DNA of 33,623 nucleotides from Rhodoferax sp. (GCA_025358555.1 JANYJD010000158.1:1-33623); one strand, 5' to 3'; counted from the stretch's first letter, positions 16,682 to 26,104 are shown. Numbers and translations: made by a program. The notes: generated by a model not told the origin, from the sequence alone.

Positions 16682-17488
16682 GTGTCGTCTTCCAATACCT
16701 TGCCCCTGATTGACTTGAGCGACCTGCGCTTCGCCAATGCATGCGCGTTGCTGGCGCATGGCAGCGCTGGGCCCCTGCCCGCGCCTGAAGATTCACCGCT
16801 GGGCTACGTCCAGTCCATCATCGACGGCCTGTGTGAGCTGTCCTTGCGGGACCCGCTCACCGGACTGGCAAACCGGCGGCAGTTCCGCTCGGTGCTGGAG
16901 CGTGAAATTGACGTGGTTGCGCGCTCGGGCCAGTCTGCCCTGCTGCTGATGCTGGACATTGACCATTTCAAGAAAATCAACGATGCCCACGGCCACCCGG
17001 CGGGGGACCGCGTGTTGCAGGCGGTGGCCAATTGCCTGAACGCCTGCGTCCGCCCCAAAGACACGGTTGCCCGCTATGGCGGTGAAGAGTTTGCCGTGGT
17101 GCTGCCGGACTGCCAGGTGTCCTTCGGGCAGACGGTCGCCGAGCGGATTCGCGAAATGATTGAAGCCCTGCGCATTCCGGTAACGTCTTCGGTCAGCATC
17201 CAGATCACGGTCAGCATTGGTGGCGCCTACGCGCCTGAGTGGATCCGCTCCACCGCCGTGCTGTGGACGGACCGGGCCGACACCGAGCTGTACCGCGCAA
17301 AAACCGCTGGCCGCAACCGCGTCAGCCTGGGCAACCAGCAGGTGATCTCGGTGAGCGCTGAAGAAAAAGAGCTGCTGTTCGGCCACCATGCGCTGAGCGA
17401 GTCGGGTTGGATGGACAATGTGCCAGTTGAAACCCCCTCCGGCGCCCCTGACAGCATCGCGCAAAATGCCAACCGCGCTATTAATTGA
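16682..17488 (+). CDS. Soluble GGDEF diguanylate cyclase
   Basis: Predicted to make cyclic di-GMP in the cytoplasm. With a GTG start at 16682 it has 268 residues: a short N-terminal segment (LPLIDLSDLRFANACALLAH), a helix leading into DPLTGLANRRQF, and a GGDEF domain with GGEEF at 133-137. The inhibitory I-site RxxD is intact (R124-x-x-D127). About 60 residues after the domain look unstructured. No membrane segment is visible. A TTG at 16619 would add 21 residues. The stop TGA overlaps the ATG of the next gene by one base, so the two are probably translated together. Confidence 0.88.
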   Translation: MSSSNTLPLIDLSDLRFANACALLAHGSAGPLPAPEDSPLGYVQSIIDGLCELSLRDPLTGLANRRQFRSVLEREIDVVARSGQSALLLMLDIDHFKKINDAHGHPAGDRVLQAVANCLNACVRPKDTVARYGGEEFAVVLPDCQVSFGQTVAERIREMIEALRIPVTSSVSIQITVSIGGAYAPEWIRSTAVLWTDRADTELYRAKTAGRNRVSLGNQQVISVSAEEKELLFGHHALSESGWMDNVPVETPSGAPDSIAQNANRAIN

Positions 17489-18324
17489 TGAGTAACGTGT
17501 TGACACCGCCCAGCTACACCCTGTCGCAGGCGCCTCTGGCGCTGAAACCCCACGGCAAGGTGCTGGCCGTCACCAGCGGCAAGGGCGGCGTGGGCAAAAC
17601 ATTTGTATCAGCCAATCTCGCCTGCGCGCTGGCCCGGCGCGGGCACCGGGTGCTGGTGATGGATGCCGATTTCAGCCTGGCCAACCTGGACGTGGTGCTC
17701 AACCTGTCACCCAAAATCACGTTGCATGACGTGTTCACCGGCAAGGCAAAACTGGAACAGGCCATCATCCGCACACCGGGCGGGTTTTCGGTGCTGCTGT
17801 CGGGCTCGGGCATGGTGGAGTACGCCCGCCTGACCCATGAAGTGCGGGACAACTTTGCGCACATCATTGGCGGCCTGGTGCCGCATTACGACGTGGTGCT
17901 GCTGGACACGGGGGCCGGAATTTCTGACGTAGTGCTGTTTGCGGTGTCATTGGCATCCGAGGTGCTGGTGGTGGCCACGCCAGAGCCCACCTCGCTGACC
18001 GACGCCTATGCCACCATCAAGGTCCTGGTGGGCCAGCAAAAGCGCCAGACCGTGCGCACCATCATCAACCAGACGGCCCGCGTGGGTGATGGCCGCGCCA
18101 TCACCCGGCAGCTGCAGCAGGTGCTGGACCGGTTTGTGGTGACCGAGTCCGGCCAGGCCACGCGGCTGGTGCACATGGGCGACATTCCGGTTGACCCTTC
18201 CGTGCGCCAGGCTGTGATGCGGCGGCAGTTGCTGATGCAGATGGCCCCAGGCTGCCCGGCCGGGCTGGCCATCGCGCAACTGGCCGTAAAGCTGGAAGAC
18301 ACGGTCATTCGGCTGACGGTGTAG
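17488..18324 (+). CDS. MinD/ParA family ATPase (FlhG/FleN-like)
   Basis: A P-loop ATPase of the MinD branch, 278 residues. It has the deviant Walker A GKGGVGKT at 31-38, the DADFSLANLDVVLNL segment usual in FlhG/YlxH proteins, and the DTGAGISD switch region. FlhG-type proteins control the number and place of flagella and others position cell-surface machines; the presence of an upstream diguanylate cyclase supports a role in a polar or motility process, but no flagellar gene is nearby. No C-terminal amphipathic membrane helix is obvious. The ATG shares its first base with the GGDEF stop. Confidence 0.88.
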   Translation: MSNVLTPPSYTLSQAPLALKPHGKVLAVTSGKGGVGKTFVSANLACALARRGHRVLVMDADFSLANLDVVLNLSPKITLHDVFTGKAKLEQAIIRTPGGFSVLLSGSGMVEYARLTHEVRDNFAHIIGGLVPHYDVVLLDTGAGISDVVLFAVSLASEVLVVATPEPTSLTDAYATIKVLVGQQKRQTVRTIINQTARVGDGRAITRQLQQVLDRFVVTESGQATRLVHMGDIPVDPSVRQAVMRRQLLMQMAPGCPAGLAIAQLAVKLEDTVIRLTV

Positions 18325-18338
18325 CGCGCAAGCGCTCG

Positions 18339-19163
18339 TCAGAGCGTGATGATCCAGCCCTCCAGCGGGTCCATCTCCACCGGCAGCCCGTACAGGGGTG
18401 CGCCCTGCCCGTGCTGGCCCCGCGCCCACGCTGCCTGCATCAGGCACAGCACGGCGTCGAGCGCGTCGCCACTGGCATCGGCAATCAGCGTGTCGCGCTG
18501 GGCGTGGGTGAGTTTCAGGCGCAGCGCCAGCCGCGTCTGGCCATGTTCCAGCGCTGTGATGAGGTCTTTGCGGGCAATCAGGCGCTGTGGCGTCTGTTTG
18601 GCTTTGTCGTCGCTTTTGTAAGACGTGTTGCACAGAACTTCGCGTGCCAGCAGGCCCGGATACCCCTCCAGTGCGATGCGGGTTGCGGTGCCGTCGTGGG
18701 GTTGCAGGCCAGGCAAGTGCACGCCCGCCTTGAGCAACGCCGGCACCCCTGCGTGCAGCATGTAGGCCACGGGCGGATTGACCCATTTCATGGACGGGCT
18801 GGATCGCGCTGGAATATCGGTTGCGCGGTGCGAAAATTTTTGCCCTGCCGGACGGGCGTCGCAAAAGGCCTTGAACGTAGTGCGAATGCCTTCGCGGCTC
18901 AAGCTGGCGTAGTGGCGGATGCAGCCTTCCCAATCGAGCGGCCAGCCGAGTTGGGTGACCAGCTCACGCGGCAGGCCAAACGGCAGATCAAATGCGCCAA
19001 CCCATTCCCCGGGTTCTGCAAGCCATGCCACAAACGCTTCGGGCGATTCAAAACGCTCCAGTTTCGATAGCTGAACACACCCTTTAGACAAGGACCCCAG
19101 GGCTAAAACGATGGGTTTTTTGCGGGTGGGCCGACTGGAGAAATCGCAGCCAACCAGATTCAA
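18339..19163 (-). CDS. DUF429 family protein
   Basis: A 274-residue protein of unknown function that I recognise as DUF429, a family thought to adopt an RNase H-like fold. It begins with VGCDFSSRPTRKKPIVLALG, then AFDLPFGLPREL, with conserved acidic residues that could bind metal, and ends with DALDAVLCLMQAAWA. The TTG at 19163 is chosen because it places the VGCDF strand at the N-terminus as in relatives; a TTG at 19208 would overlap the BLUF gene. The stretch coding IVLALGSLSKGCVQLSK resembles the interspersed repeat weakly. It converges on the MinD-like gene with 14 bp between. Confidence 0.8.
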   Translation of the reverse strand: MNLVGCDFSSRPTRKKPIVLALGSLSKGCVQLSKLERFESPEAFVAWLAEPGEWVGAFDLPFGLPRELVTQLGWPLDWEGCIRHYASLSREGIRTTFKAFCDARPAGQKFSHRATDIPARSSPSMKWVNPPVAYMLHAGVPALLKAGVHLPGLQPHDGTATRIALEGYPGLLAREVLCNTSYKSDDKAKQTPQRLIARKDLITALEHGQTRLALRLKLTHAQRDTLIADASGDALDAVLCLMQAAWARGQHGQGAPLYGLPVEMDPLEGWIITL

Positions 19164-19194
19164 GCGATATGCCTGTAAAGCGTTCCCGGGCGAT

Positions 19195-19617
19195 TCATGC
19201 CCGGCCAATGATCGACGCCGTGGCCATCAGCTCTTCCAGCAGCGACAGCGACACTTTGCCCGACACCGAGTACGGGTCCAGCTCGGGTTTTTCGGCGTAT
19301 TTGAGCAGGATGGAGTGGTTGAGCTTGGACATGTTGACCTGCCCCATGGTCCAGCCGCCAAAACGGCGCTCCGAGATTTCTTCGTAATGCAGCAGCACCA
19401 CGTCTTTGTGGCGCGGGTCTTTCTGGATGTGGCCATACAGCTCGCTGACCGACATGCGTCCGCCCTCGATTGCCTGCAGAAAGATGGCGCCGCTGTAGCA
19501 CAGGATGCCGGTGATGCCCGAGGACGGGTTGGATTGCCGCGAGTGCATCAGGATAGCCTCAATGGCGGCGGGGCTGGGATCGACCGCACGGCTGGCGTAG
19601 AGAAGGCGTACTAGCAT
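19195..19617 (-). CDS. BLUF domain blue-light photoreceptor
   Basis: A short FAD-binding blue-light sensor, 140 residues, with one BLUF domain and a C-terminal helical cap. Against AppA, the key residues line up: Y7 and Q48, which rearrange hydrogen bonds on illumination, N30, and W89/M91 (GGWTMGQV). Short BLUF proteins of this kind act by protein-protein contact because they lack an output domain. AGAGG stands before the ATG. It is 13 bp after folE on the same strand and just before DUF429, so the three may be cotranscribed. Its output partner is not known. Confidence 0.93.
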   Translation of the reverse strand: MLVRLLYASRAVDPSPAAIEAILMHSRQSNPSSGITGILCYSGAIFLQAIEGGRMSVSELYGHIQKDPRHKDVVLLHYEEISERRFGGWTMGQVNMSKLNHSILLKYAEKPELDPYSVSGKVSLSLLEELMATASIIGRA

Positions 19618-19630
19618 CGCATTTAACCTC

Positions 19631-20356
19631 TTAACTTTTATTCGGAATCAACGCCAGAAACTCGCGGCGCAAGTTCGGGTCTTTCAGGAACACGCCACGC
19701 ATGACGGAATTGATCATCTTGCTGTCCATGTCTTTCACGCCGCGCCAGGCCATGCAGTAGTGGCTGGCCTCCATGACGATGGCCAGGCCATCGGGCTGGG
19801 TTTTCTCCATGATCAGGTCGGCCAGTTGCACCACGGCTTCTTCCTGGATTTGCGGGCGGCCCATGACCCATTCGGCCAGGCGCGCGTATTTGGAGAGGCC
19901 GATCACGTTGGTGTGCTCATTGGGCATGACGCCAATCCAGATCTTGCCAATCACTGGGCAAAAGTGGTGTGAGCAGGCACTGCGAACGGTGATGGGCCCG
20001 ACGATCATCAGCTCATTCAGGTGCTCGGCATTGGGGAACTCGGTGATCGTGGGGGCCTTGACGTAGCGGCCGTTGAACACTTCATTGAGGTACATTTTGG
20101 CCACCCGGCGCGCGGTGTTGCCGGTGTTGTGGTCGCGCTCGGTGTCGATCACCAGGCTGTCCAGCACGCCCTGCATCTTTACCTCGACCTCATCGAGCAG
20201 CAGCGCCAGCTCACCGGGCTCGACAAACGCCGCAATGTTGTCGTTGGCATTGAAGCGCTTTCGCGCGGCCAGCAGCCGCTCACGTATCTTCACGGACACG
20301 GGCGTGCCGTGGTCGGCGTCAGAGGGGCTCATGGGAGTGTCTGTTTTCATTAGCAT
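19631..20356 (-). CDS. folE: GTP cyclohydrolase I
   Basis: Makes 7,8-dihydroneopterin triphosphate from GTP, the first step to folate and other pterins. The 241 residues show the zinc site (SACSHHFCP, and HYC in EASHYCMAWRG) and the conserved GLSKYARL and PQIQEEAVVQLADLI segments. The C-terminal end is longer than the minimal form but usual for proteobacteria. ATGs at 20356 and 20350 are both possible; an in-frame reading further upstream to 20452 runs through repeat copy D and is rejected. nudB, the next pathway step, lies 2 kb away on the same strand. Confidence 0.94.
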   Translation of the reverse strand: MLMKTDTPMSPSDADHGTPVSVKIRERLLAARKRFNANDNIAAFVEPGELALLLDEVEVKMQGVLDSLVIDTERDHNTGNTARRVAKMYLNEVFNGRYVKAPTITEFPNAEHLNELMIVGPITVRSACSHHFCPVIGKIWIGVMPNEHTNVIGLSKYARLAEWVMGRPQIQEEAVVQLADLIMEKTQPDGLAIVMEASHYCMAWRGVKDMDSKMINSVMRGVFLKDPNLRREFLALIPNKS

Positions 20357-20400
20357 GCTCTGGATGTTACCAGCGTTTGAATAGTAGGGTTTTTGGCCCT

Positions 20401-20442
20401 TAGCCCTTGTCCTATATGCATAGTTAGCTACGTTATTAATAG
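20401..20442 (+). repeat. Interspersed repeat, copy D (clsB-folE junction)
   Basis: Core TAGCCCTTGTCC...TGCATAGTTAGCTA...TTAATAG, matching copy A at 26 of the first 30 bases, with a 5-bp insertion before TTAATAG. The clsB stop codon TAA (20436-20438 on the plus strand) lies inside its right end, so the repeat provides the last codon and stop of clsB. Confidence 0.8.
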
Positions 20443-21710
20443 CGATGACCATTCAGGAACAGCAGCAGGCGCATCACGCCAAACGCCAGGCGGTCCAGAA
20501 GTCGCTGGCGCAACGGCCGGCTCGCATACACCGCAGGGTCCATTTTCTGGCCCTGGTGCTGCATGGCATGCTCCAGCCGCTGGCGCAAATTCTGGGCAAA
20601 GACGCTGTCCGTCACCACCACATTGGCCTCGCGCGCCAGCAGCAGGCTCAACGGGTCCAGGTTGGATGAGCCCACAGTGGCCCACTGGCCGTCGATCACC
20701 GCCACTTTGGCATGCAGAAAACTCGGCGCGTATTCGTGGATTTCCACTCCCGCTGCCAGCAGTACGCCAAACACCGGGCGGGCGGCGTGGTACTGCATGA
20801 AATATTCGTAGCGCCCCTGCAGCAGCAGGCGCACACGCACGCCGCGCCGCGCCGCGTGGATCAGCCCCTTGCGCAGCCGCGCGCCGGGCATGAAATAGGC
20901 GTTGGCAATGATGATCTCGGTGCGCGCTTCGCAAATCGCCTTGCGGTAGGCGCGCTCAATCTGGGTGCGCCGACGCAGGTTGTCACGCAGCACCAGCGCG
21001 GCGCGGGAAGTGTGCTGCAACGCGCCAGCCTGCGCGGGGCCGCCAGGCTGGCCAAGCGGTTTGGCATTGCTCTGCCCATGATCCCGGTCGTCCTCATCGT
21101 GGGTGGACTGCACGCCAAGCCGGACCGCGGATTGCAGCGCTGCCCAGGCCTGCGGAAAATCCCGCTCCCGCGCCTCCTTGGCCGCCCTGGAGCGCCACCA
21201 GAACTGCGCGGTTGTCTCGGCCACCGCACGCACCAAGGGTCCTGTGACCTGAACCGAGAAATCAAAGCGGGGGGACTCCAGCACGCCATGGTTGGGGTCA
21301 TAAAAATCGTCCAGCACATTGATGCCGCCACAAAATGCGGTGTGCCCATCGACCACGCACAGCTTGCGGTGCAGGCGCCGCCAGCGGCTGGGAATGAACC
21401 AGCCAATGCGCCCGAGCGGCGAGAAAATGTGCCACTTCACGCCCGCCGCGTCAAAACGGGCGCTCCACTCGGACGGCAGGCCCGGCGTGCCCGCGCCGTC
21501 CATCATCAGCGTGACGGCAACTTTCCGCTCGGCGGCGCGCACCAGCGCCTCGGCCACGGTCTGGCCCGAGGCGTCGAGGTTGAAAATGTAGGTCTCGAAA
21601 CGGACTTCGAAGCGGCTTGCGTCAATCGCGCGCACCAGTGCCGGGAAAAACTCCTGCCCGCCCTGCAGCAGTTGCACGCTGTGTCCATCATGAAGGTGCG
21701 GCAACGCCAT
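20436..21710 (-). CDS. clsB: Cardiolipin synthase B-type phospholipase D-like protein
   Basis: Predicted to join phosphatidyl groups to form cardiolipin at the inner membrane. The 424 residues contain two HKD motifs, HRKLCVVDG (about 115) and HAKVAVIDGQWATVGSSN (about 335), the hallmark of the PLD superfamily. Between them lies a variable acidic segment (STHDEDDRDHGQ). No N-terminal membrane helices are present, as in ClsB; a short hydrophobic stretch at the C-terminus (FGVMRLLLFLN) could attach it. It follows the EEP-family gene by 30 bp, the same pairing as ybhP-clsB in E. coli. Confidence 0.92.
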   Translation of the reverse strand: MALPHLHDGHSVQLLQGGQEFFPALVRAIDASRFEVRFETYIFNLDASGQTVAEALVRAAERKVAVTLMMDGAGTPGLPSEWSARFDAAGVKWHIFSPLGRIGWFIPSRWRRLHRKLCVVDGHTAFCGGINVLDDFYDPNHGVLESPRFDFSVQVTGPLVRAVAETTAQFWWRSRAAKEARERDFPQAWAALQSAVRLGVQSTHDEDDRDHGQSNAKPLGQPGGPAQAGALQHTSRAALVLRDNLRRRTQIERAYRKAICEARTEIIIANAYFMPGARLRKGLIHAARRGVRVRLLLQGRYEYFMQYHAARPVFGVLLAAGVEIHEYAPSFLHAKVAVIDGQWATVGSSNLDPLSLLLAREANVVVTDSVFAQNLRQRLEHAMQHQGQKMDPAVYASRPLRQRLLDRLAFGVMRLLLFLNGHRY

Positions 21711-21740
21711 CTGTGTAAATTCTCCGAAGCGCGCGGGGCC

Positions 21741-22487
21741 TCAGCCCGGCAGCGCAAATTCGGCAATCAGCGGCAGGTGGTCCGACATGCGTCCCCAAAT
21801 CCGGCCATTGGGTACCTGCACCCCCGTCGGCGTGAGCCCTCTGGCATAGACATAGTCAAGCTGCACCAGCGGCATGCGGGACGGGTAGGTCGGATATCGG
21901 GATTCCTGAAAGGCCACTAAATGAATAGCAGAAAATGCCCTTTTGACAAGTGCTCCCCAATCGTTGAAGTCTCCGGCGACAATCAGCGGCGCATCGCAGG
22001 GCACCTCACGCTCAATGAAACGGCGTACCTGCGCCACCTGGCGCACCCGGCTGGCACGGATCAGCCCCAAGTGCACCACCACCACGTGCACCGCCTGTCC
22101 ATGCACCATGACCTCAGAATGCAGCAGGCCGCGTTGCTCAAAGCGGTGGTCCGACATGTCTTCATGCTGGTGCGCCACCACCGGCCAGCGCGAGAGCATG
22201 GCGTTGCCGTGTTCGCCGTGGCGCGTGACGGCATTGGTGCGGTAAACCGATTCATACCCCTCGGGCGCCAAAAATTCCGCCTGGGCCATCTCCGGCCAAT
22301 GGCTGAAATACTGGGCTTCGCGACGGTGCAGCTTGCGCACCTCCTGCAGGCACACCACATCGGCATCCAATTGCTCCACCGCATGGCCCAGGTTGTGGAT
22401 TTCCAGCCTTCGCCGGGGTCCGATGCCTTGCACACCTTTGTGGATGTTGTAGGTGGCTACACGCAGAAGTTTTGGCACGGGGGTCAT
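21741..22487 (-). CDS. Endonuclease/exonuclease/phosphatase family protein (YbhP-like)
   Basis: A 248-residue EEP-fold hydrolase. Catalytic residues of the fold are visible: N in ATYNIHKG, E in CLQEVR, DxN in AGDFNDWG, and the final SDHLP histidine pair. It lacks a signal peptide. Members next to clsB are called YbhP in E. coli; the substrate is not established and may be a phospholipid-related phosphodiester. It sits 10 bp after nudB and 30 bp before clsB in a likely operon. Confidence 0.9.
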   Translation of the reverse strand: MTPVPKLLRVATYNIHKGVQGIGPRRRLEIHNLGHAVEQLDADVVCLQEVRKLHRREAQYFSHWPEMAQAEFLAPEGYESVYRTNAVTRHGEHGNAMLSRWPVVAHQHEDMSDHRFEQRGLLHSEVMVHGQAVHVVVVHLGLIRASRVRQVAQVRRFIEREVPCDAPLIVAGDFNDWGALVKRAFSAIHLVAFQESRYPTYPSRMPLVQLDYVYARGLTPTGVQVPNGRIWGRMSDHLPLIAEFALPG

Positions 22488-22497
22488 GACGGCATTG

Positions 22498-22953
22498 TCA
22501 GCCGCTTTGGGCGATGAACCGGGGGAGAATCAGGATCGCCTCAGCATTCGATGGTGAATAGCATTGCAGCGCTGCCTGCTGCCATGGCAACCACTGGCTG
22601 GCATTGTGTTCGTGCGGGCTGAGCGTTACCGGCGTACCTGCGGGCACCTGCAGGCCAAACAAATGCTCGGTGTTGCGCGAGACTCCAGGCGCGTAACGAT
22701 GTCGCCAGCGCGGGTAAATGTCGTAGACGTTTTCCAGATGCCAGTCGGCCAGCACGTTCCCCAGTCCGCATTCGGGCCGGCAGTCAATGCCAGTTTCTTC
22801 AAGCACTTCACGGGTTGCAGTGTCGCAAAACGCCTCGTCGATTTTGTCTTTGCTGCCAGTGACCGATTGCCAGAATTCAGCGTCGCCGGGGGCGCAATCC
22901 GCACGCCGGATGAGCAGCACGTCCAGCGCCGGGGTGTAGATCACCACCAGCAC
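22498..22953 (-). CDS. nudB: Dihydroneopterin triphosphate diphosphatase (Nudix), start uncertain
   Basis: Removes pyrophosphate from dihydroneopterin triphosphate in folate synthesis. The Nudix box is seen in GSKDKIDEAFCDTATREVLE then ETG, and FWQSVTGS is typical of NudB. The GTG at 22953 gives 151 residues but cuts off the conserved leader FKIPES, which is coded immediately upstream in frame. Between that leader and the upstream stop there is no ATG, GTG or TTG. An ATC at 22980, with AGGG about 10 bases before it, is the most natural place for the start, so an unusual start codon or a lost one is possible. Confidence 0.85.
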   Translation of the reverse strand: MLVVIYTPALDVLLIRRADCAPGDAEFWQSVTGSKDKIDEAFCDTATREVLEETGIDCRPECGLGNVLADWHLENVYDIYPRWRHRYAPGVSRNTEHLFGLQVPAGTPVTLSPHEHNASQWLPWQQAALQCYSPSNAEAILILPRFIAQSG

Positions 22954-23021
22954 GGACTCGGGGATTTTGAAGGGCCGGATGTCAGAACCCTGCCGTGACT
23001 GCAGCCATCGCCGACATCACT

Positions 23022-23102
23022 TCATGCAACCGGTGTCGAAGACACGCAACAGGCTTCGTCAACAACCGGGCTGCGATGGGCGTACACGTCAAACTGCGCC
23101 AT
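23022..23102 (-). pseudogene. Truncated CcdB-like toxin remnant
   Basis: From the ATG at 23102 the frame codes for MAQFDVYAHRSP and stops at 23022. MAQFDVY is the usual start of CcdB-family gyrase toxins, which have about 100 residues. The rest does not resemble CcdB, so only about nine to twelve codons survive. The family call rests on this short match and on its place behind the antitoxin. Confidence 0.5.
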
Positions 23103-23384
23103 CAGGCCTGCTCCACCCCGGGGAACGAGCCCTTCACACCAAAGGCCGTTTTGCTCAAAATCGGCGTTTTGAATGGCGATGCATTCCTTGCAGGTTTCGT
23201 TGAACTCCCGCTGGCGCAGGGCTGCTGATTTGCCTTTCGCCGCAACTGTCAGAGCCTGAAAATCTGCATACGACACGATGACCGAATCAGGACGCCCGTC
23301 TTTCTCGACCACCACGGGTCCGGCCTTGGTTTGCGCAAAGACGTATCCAAACCGGTTCTTGGCTTCGGTGGCAGTGATTTGCAT
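23022..23384 (-). CDS. Phd/YefM-type antitoxin, read through into a toxin stub
   Basis: The first 80 residues or so are a type II antitoxin: the Phd/YefM DNA-binding start MQITATEAKNRFGYVFAQTK, then VSYADFQAL, then a CcdA-like toxin-binding tail (QNADFEQNGLWCEGLVP). The frame then continues into residues 95-120, which begin MAQFDVYAH, the start of CcdB-like toxins. A TGA overlapping that ATG exists in another frame, suggesting a one-base shift joined the two. The toxin part ends after 26 codons. Its Shine-Dalgarno sequence (AAGGA) belongs to the 12-bp tandem repeat. The gene interrupts the usual aspS-nudB order, consistent with insertion of a TA module. Confidence 0.75.
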   Translation of the reverse strand: MQITATEAKNRFGYVFAQTKAGPVVVEKDGRPDSVIVSYADFQALTVAAKGKSAALRQREFNETCKECIAIQNADFEQNGLWCEGLVPRGGAGLMAQFDVYAHRSPVVDEACCVSSTPVA

Positions 23385-23390
23385 GGCTTT

Positions 23391-23450
23391 GTTCCTTGGC
23401 CTGTTCCTTTGCCTGTTCCTTTGCCTGTTCCTTTGCCTGTTCCTTTGCCC
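23391..23450 (-). repeat. 12-bp tandem repeat carrying the antitoxin Shine-Dalgarno sequence
   Basis: Five head-to-tail units of 12 bp (plus strand GTTCCTTTGCCT; first unit GTTCCTTGGCCT, last ending CCC). On the minus strand each unit carries AAGGAAC. The unit nearest the antitoxin places AAGGA eight bases before its ATG, so the true ribosome binding site is one unit of the array. Confidence 0.9.
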
Positions 23451-23526
23451 GTACCGTAAAACAGTGAGTGGCTATTTTAGACATTCCACAGCGCCCCCAG
23501 GCATTGCCCGCATCAAGCCAACGCCA

Positions 23527-25365
<1,839 letters not shown>

Positions 25366-25412
25366 GTGCTTGCTTTCAAAACGCCACACCAAGGGCTGGC
25401 GCAGCTAAAAAT

Positions 25413-26087
25413 TTATTTGGGGCGAACCAGTGCGCCAGCACTGGCCGGCAGAAATGTCGGAGAGGGTGACGGCTCAGGCGCAACAGTGCCCATGGAAATC
25501 ACATAAGTCAGCGCCTGGTCAACGCTCATCTCCAGCTCAATCACCTCGCTGCGCGGCACCATCAAGAAAAAACCGCTGGTTGGATTGGGCGTGGTGGGCA
25601 CGTAAACGCTTACATAGTCAGCGCTCAGGTGGCGCGCGACTTCGCCGCTGGGTGCGCCCGTCTGGAAGGCGATGGTCCAGGCCCCCGGACGCGGGTACTG
25701 GATCAGCATGGCCTTGCGAAACGCATTGCCGTTACTGGAAAAAAGCGTGTCCGATACTTTTTTGACACCGACGTAGATCGACTTGAAGATCGGAATGTTG
25801 GTGAACAGCCGGTCCCACTGGCGCAGCATCCAGCGCCCGGCCACGTTGGACACCAATGCGCCGGTGACCAGCAACGTCAAAAACACCAAAATAACCCCCA
25901 GGCCATGGATCGCCCGCAGCCGGTCAATGACTGGTTTTGCAGCGTCTGGCATGAAAGCCTCGAAGCCCGACAGCACGCCACCAAAAACGCCGTCCAGGAT
26001 GCCGACCAGCCAAGCCAGCACGCCCACGGTAATAGCCAGCGGGAGCCACACCAAGAGGCCGGTGATCAGGTATTTTTTGATAGGCAT
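25413..26087 (-). CDS. DUF502 family inner-membrane protein
   Basis: A 224-residue protein I recognise as DUF502. It has an N-terminal helix (YLITGLLVWLPLAITVGVLA), a second helix (LGVILVFLTLLVTGALVSNV), and a soluble C-terminal half with the family segment FKSIYVGVKKVSDTLF and VYVPTTPNPTSGFF. The last 25 residues are Pro/Ser-rich. Function is unknown. It lies 17 bp after fmdB and before aspS, a conserved order in these bacteria, and is likely cotranscribed with them. Confidence 0.92.
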   Translation of the reverse strand: MPIKKYLITGLLVWLPLAITVGVLAWLVGILDGVFGGVLSGFEAFMPDAAKPVIDRLRAIHGLGVILVFLTLLVTGALVSNVAGRWMLRQWDRLFTNIPIFKSIYVGVKKVSDTLFSSNGNAFRKAMLIQYPRPGAWTIAFQTGAPSGEVARHLSADYVSVYVPTTPNPTSGFFLMVPRSEVIELEMSVDQALTYVISMGTVAPEPSPSPTFLPASAGALVRPK

Positions 26088-26104
26088 GGGATGCGGCCTC
26101 GGGC

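Noticed and set aside
20712-21920. A 402-codon open frame opposite clsB
   Set aside because: Antisense of a recognised PLD-family gene in G+C-rich DNA; composition is typical of a shadow frame.
23391-23450. CRISPR-like array
   Set aside because: Units are 12 bp with no spacers; it is a simple tandem repeat.
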